In this document: positions 6,834-8,203 of the stretch, piece by piece
Layout: every line of letters starts with the position of its first letter
Position numbering within the stretch: the stretch's first letter is position 1
From: Bacteroidales bacterium
Lineage (GTDB): Bacteria; Bacteroidota; Bacteroidia; Bacteroidales; UBA932
DNA: 8,203 nt
Assembly (NCBI GenBank): GCA_017429885.1
Contig: JAFROA010000428.1
Span: forward strand, 1-8,203
Direction: 5' to 3'
The notes under the pieces: model-generated
Told to the model about the DNA's origin: nothing
The model's input: only the letters and a program-made list of their open reading frames with translations
Database searches by the model: none
Made by a program: the position numbers and the translations under genes

Positions 6834-6910
6834 TGAAATATATTTGTTAAATCCGTCCTTCGAAAGGAAAGGCGAATTTAATAATTTCCATGGAAATATC
6901 AATGAAATTC
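6834..6910 (-). promoter_or_regulatory. AT-rich leader with 14-bp palindrome before the purF-like gene
   Basis: This 77-base gap between rseP and the PurF-like gene is AT-rich. It contains a perfect 14-bp palindrome, ATTTCCATGGAAAT (6884-6897), and a small hairpin, TCCTT-CGA-AAGGA (6856-6868). On the minus strand, TAAATTCG (centred near 6876) is a one-mismatch fit to the Bacteroidota -7 element TAnnTTTG, but no clear -33 TTTG is seen at the right distance. The palindrome could be an operator controlling the PurF-like/phosphoesterase pair. The promoter call is weak; the palindrome itself is exact. Confidence 0.35.
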
Positions 6911-8203
6911 TTAATGGAAGAGACGGCGGATGTCGTTGCCGAAAGCGAGCACCATCAGCAGCATCAGGAGGATCATTCCGATAATCTGTGCCACTTCAAG
7001 GAACTTGTCACTAGGTTTGCGTCCTGTCACCATCTCATAGAGGCAGAACACGATGTGTCCTCCGTCAAGGGCGGGGATAGGTAGCAGGTTCATGACTCCT
7101 AGCATAATCGACAGCAAAGCGAGGATATGGAGGAACCTGAACCAATCCCAGGTTGATGGAAATACTTGACCTATAGCGATAAAGCTGCCGACGGACTTGT
7201 ACGCCTCGGTCTTGGGTGAGGCGACGAGCCTCAGGTCCCTGAGATACCCGCCAATCGTCTCGAAAGTCAGGTTGAAACCGGCGGGGATGGCTTCGATCAA
7301 GGAATACGTCTTTGTCGTGTAAGAGGGGACTTGGGCATATACCCCAATCCTTCCCTCACCATCCACAAGGACCGGGACTGAAAGGGTGTCAGTCCCTCTG
7401 AGGATCGACGCGCGGACGCTGTCCCCGGGCACTGTGGCGAGATATGCCTTCATGTCCTGGATGAAGGGGGTCTGGACACTGTCCAGGGCCACTATCCGGT
7501 CCCCTCGCAGGAAGCCGGCTCCCACATTCGGCGACCCTGACATCACCGAGTCAATCACGAAAGGCACGGCCAGGTCGAACATCCCCGGAGAGTTCAGAAC
7601 CTCTCCGATCTTGGAGTGGTCGATGTACACCTCAACTGTGTCTCCGTCTCTCAGTACAACCACCTTGTCCACATTCCTGCGGGCGAGATCGGCCTGAAGC
7701 ATGCCGAAGTTCTCGGGAATATAATCATCCATCCTGATAATCTGATCACCAGCCTTGAATCCAAGATCGATTCCGAGTTTGTCAGGATAAATCTGGCTGC
7801 CCTCGTTGGGGATGTATGAGCTTCCCCATATCGCCATTATGCCGATGTAGCAGATTATGGCGAAAATGAAGTTGTAGAGCACACCTCCGATCATAACCAG
7901 GAGTCGTTGCCAGGCGGGTTTTGTGCGGAATTCCCAAGGCTCGGGATCCTTTTTCAGGGCTTCCGTGTCCATGCTCTCATCAATCATTCCGCTGATCTTG
8001 CAGTAGCCACCCAGTGGCAACCATCCGATTCCATATTCAGTCTCCCAATCCTTCGCTTTCGGGAAAAGCTTGGTGAAGAAACGTCCTTTCGTGCTGAATA
8101 ACTTGCCGTTATTCCCGATGTCGAAGAAAAGGAAGAACTTCTCCACCCGGATGCCGAAAAGCTTCGCGTAGGTGAAATGACCGAATTCGTGTATAACTAT
8201 CAG
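6911..8203 (-). CDS. rseP: RseP-type site-2 zinc metalloprotease (M50), 5'-partial
   Basis: The reading frame runs off the right edge of the window. 430 residues are visible and about 20 are probably missing when compared with the usual family length of about 450. The zinc motif HEFGH is at residues 5-9 of the visible part, encoded at about 8177-8191. It precedes a possible GTG codon at 8146, so a start at that GTG would wrongly cut off the active site. Next come WLPLGGYCKISGM (about 61-73), a membrane helix, two PDZ-like domains (about 134-195 and 212-285), and LLPIPALDGGH with the second zinc-site D380. A final membrane helix precedes the terminal RRLFH. RseP-type proteases cleave transmembrane anti-sigma factors and leftover signal peptides within the inner membrane. 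Two PDZ domains are typical of the long RseP class. It lies 77 bases upstream of the PurF-like gene on the same strand, so read-through is possible. Confidence 0.95.
   Translation of the reverse strand: MIVIHEFGHFTYAKLFGIRVEKFFLFFDIGNNGKLFSTKGRFFTKLFPKAKDWETEYGIGWLPLGGYCKISGMIDESMDTEALKKDPEPWEFRTKPAWQRLLVMIGGVLYNFIFAIICYIGIMAIWGSSYIPNEGSQIYPDKLGIDLGFKAGDQIIRMDDYIPENFGMLQADLARRNVDKVVVLRDGDTVEVYIDHSKIGEVLNSPGMFDLAVPFVIDSVMSGSPNVGAGFLRGDRIVALDSVQTPFIQDMKAYLATVPGDSVRASILRGTDTLSVPVLVDGEGRIGVYAQVPSYTTKTYSLIEAIPAGFNLTFETIGGYLRDLRLVASPKTEAYKSVGSFIAIGQVFPSTWDWFRFLHILALLSIMLGVMNLLPIPALDGGHIVFCLYEMVTGRKPSDKFLEVAQIIGMILLMLLMVLAFGNDIRRLFH

Noticed and set aside
6834..6902. TTG start at 6902 extending the PurF-like protein by 23 residues
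   Set aside because: The extra leader has no PurF similarity, and the family's N-terminus aligns with the ATG at 6833 (MGGFFG).
8146..8203. GTG at 8146 as the start of rseP
   Set aside because: The frame continues upstream to the window edge and encodes HEFGH, the essential zinc motif, so the gene is simply cut by the edge.

Overview
The window looks like a chromosomal segment from a Bacteroidota (Bacteroidales-type) bacterium. The reasons are protein-family character (an OlsF/GlsF-type aminolipid acyltransferase, a CtlX-type amidinotransferase domain, a PurF-like protein starting MGGFFG, a Bacteroidota-style RseP), the lack of clear Shine-Dalgarno sequences, and AT-rich leaders in moderately GC-rich DNA. 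No tRNA, rRNA, CRISPR array, insertion sequence or phage gene is visible.

Layout. Plus strand, left to right: a small two-helix membrane protein cut or nearly cut by the window edge (1-258); an unrecognised acidic protein (265-783); a 179-base intergenic gap holding two inverted copies of a REP-like palindrome (794-905) and an AT-rich hairpin just before the next start (925-955); a bifunctional PlsC-plus-GNAT acyltransferase of the ornithine/glycine-lipid synthase type (963-2783); and, two bases later, a 509-residue protein with two LAB_N membrane units fused to a CtlX-like guanidino/ureido hydrolase domain (2786-4315). Minus strand, right to left: rseP, cut at its 5' end by the window edge (8203-6911); a PurF-like phosphoribosyltransferase (6833-5406); and, with no gap, a membrane-anchored metallophosphoesterase (5405-4302). 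The two convergent operons overlap by 14 bases at their stop codons.

How the genes may work together. The most interesting unit is the plus-strand pair. The first gene resembles enzymes that acylate an amino acid (ornithine or glycine) to make a membrane aminolipid. The second carries, on a six-helix membrane module, a domain whose closest recognised relatives hydrolyse citrulline to ornithine. I infer, without direct proof, a membrane-tethered supply or remodelling step for an aminolipid head group.

The second notable item is the PurF-like protein. Its phosphoribosyltransferase half and candidate iron-sulfur cysteines are intact. The N-terminal cysteine nucleophile is replaced by glycine, and the usual glutaminase motifs are not recognisable, so it should not work as a normal glutamine-dependent PurF.
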